The notes under the pieces are model-generated. The model was given only the letters and a program-made list of their open reading frames with translations, was not told the origin of the DNA and did no database searches. A DNA stretch of 64,000 nucleotides. It comes from Phoronis australis. Its lineage: Eukaryota > Phoronida > Phoronidae. Below, piece by piece: positions 63,201 to 64,000 of this stretch. How positions within the stretch are numbered: the stretch's first letter is position 1; every line of letters starts with the position of its first letter. The translations under genes were made by a program, and so were the position numbers. The stretch lies in the NCBI GenBank assembly GCA_002633005.1, contig NMRA01000038.1:453634-517633 (forward strand), read 5' to 3'.

Positions 63201-63493
63201 CAATGCATCTTTCTTTTCTGCTAAAATTTACAAAAATACACGGTCGCGTGACCCAATTTATTGAAGATTGCTAAAAATATAAATCAAGTTCTGCAGGCTA
63301 TCTACTTTCGGAAAATATCAACTTTAACTGACTTAAAATCTACAATTTTAAAGATATTTGGCTAAATACTTGTCAATAGGAAGCTACACAGTAACTAGGC
63401 AACACACTCACCTCTCCTGTTGGAAAATGATCATAATGAGGAGGTGGTATCTGGGAATTACTACTCCATGTAGCTAAGTCCTCCACAGCAGTG
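60276..63493 (-). CDS. Gln/His/Pro-rich protein, C-terminal part
   Basis: The last exons of a larger gene whose start lies beyond the right edge. Exons are 63412-63493, 61704-61794, 60748-61286 and 60276-60539, with consistent phases (starts 2,0,1,0). They give about 324 residues. The first visible exon reads EDLATWSSNSQIPPPHYDHF. The large exon is low-complexity, rich in Q/H/Y/P, with imperfect poly-Q coded by mixed CAG and CAA. The tail is Ser/Lys-rich and basic and ends RPKSRLAANFGGAKD. A 39-bp in-phase cassette (62858-62896) could be an optional exon. No catalytic domain is visible. The Q/P-rich tail following an IPPPHYD-type motif makes an RNA-regulatory protein such as a HELZ-type helicase tail conceivable. 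That is a guess from memory. Confidence 0.7.
62398..62470 (+). repeat. A-box-like tRNA-derived fragment
   Basis: GATAGCGCAGTTGGTTGATTG resembles a tRNA or SINE A-box region. No B-box follows within 80 bases. It lies in an intron of the Gln-rich gene, antisense to it. Confidence 0.3.
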
Positions 63494-64000
63494 CTGGAAA
63501 TAAACACGCAGGTCAGAGGTCAACTCAGTGAAAAGCGACTCAAGATTTAAGTCAGAAAATTTCGTCTTAAGCTCCACACAACTATTTTCAAAAAAAAAAA
63601 CCAATCTGATCTAATTTCAGCGAGCTACAAAAAATCTCTCAGAATGTTCCCATAATGGCTAATTATTCGGAAATTTGTATTAAGTTCTTGCTAAGCGTGA
63701 TGTGCTCGCAATTACATTGCAAAGACGTTATTTTATGCAAACTTTCTTAAGTCTTAATGTACTTCTCATGAAACGGGCCCTAGGTCTGAGGTTTGGCATC
63801 CCTGTAAATGATTCACTGAAAAAATATCGTGTCAAGGAAGTGGCCACTATATGAAGTGCACTGCTTAAGAAACCAAAACATATCGGCTCAATTTACATGG
63901 CTCTGTAACTACGCCCAATTTACAGAAACATGGTCAACTACTTTTAGTTAGATGGAAGCCTACTCCAATGATGAATTGGGCTTCTGCCCAGCTGATGTGA

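Overview
This is metazoan nuclear DNA. Coding sequence is broken into small exons with GT-AG introns. Spacers are AT-rich and full of short hairpin transposon relics, tRNA-derived fragments and tandem repeats. There are four runs of N. The gene content (TAF13, a CCDC150-like coiled-coil protein, a C2H2 zinc-finger protein, an Ig-fold exon) fits an invertebrate deuterostome or a similar marine animal. I cannot name the species from the sequence alone.

Layout. (1) About 0.85-8.8 kb, minus strand: a multi-exon gene that I do not recognise, running off the left edge. Its first coding exon lies in a compact promoter with a TCTCGCGAGA palindrome, probably shared with the next gene. (2) 10.9-19.6 kb, plus strand: a complete 8-coding-exon, 791-residue protein with 11 C2H2 fingers and AT-hook-like motifs. 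Inside it the assembly appears to have joined two haplotypes end to end at a single N (14317). (3) 22.46-23.48 kb: a lone V-set Ig-like exon on plus, facing a 237-residue cysteine/histidine-rich protein on minus that may be a new zinc-binding family. (4) 23.5-34.2 kb: a gene-poor stretch. (5) 34.26-35.65 kb, minus: TAF13, complete in two coding exons. It is divergent from (6) 38.05-57.42 kb, plus: a CCDC150-like coiled-coil gene. I resolved 22 coding exons whose phases all agree, giving 1142 residues. (7) 60.28-63.49 kb, minus: the 3' part of a gene for a protein with a Gln/His/Tyr/Pro-rich tail, continuing off the right edge.

The genes are independent eukaryotic transcription units, not an operon. 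Two pairs look divergent from shared promoters: the unknown minus gene with the zinc-finger gene, and TAF13 with the CCDC150-like gene. Exon models were made by hand, by requiring open frames, GT/AG boundaries and consistent phase. No database search was possible. Non-coding structure includes a 37-bp near-perfect palindrome, several fold-back elements, a four-member family of short hairpin elements sharing GAGAACCAGTTT, two tRNA-derived fragments, and a GTCC-rich element that carries the largest gap.
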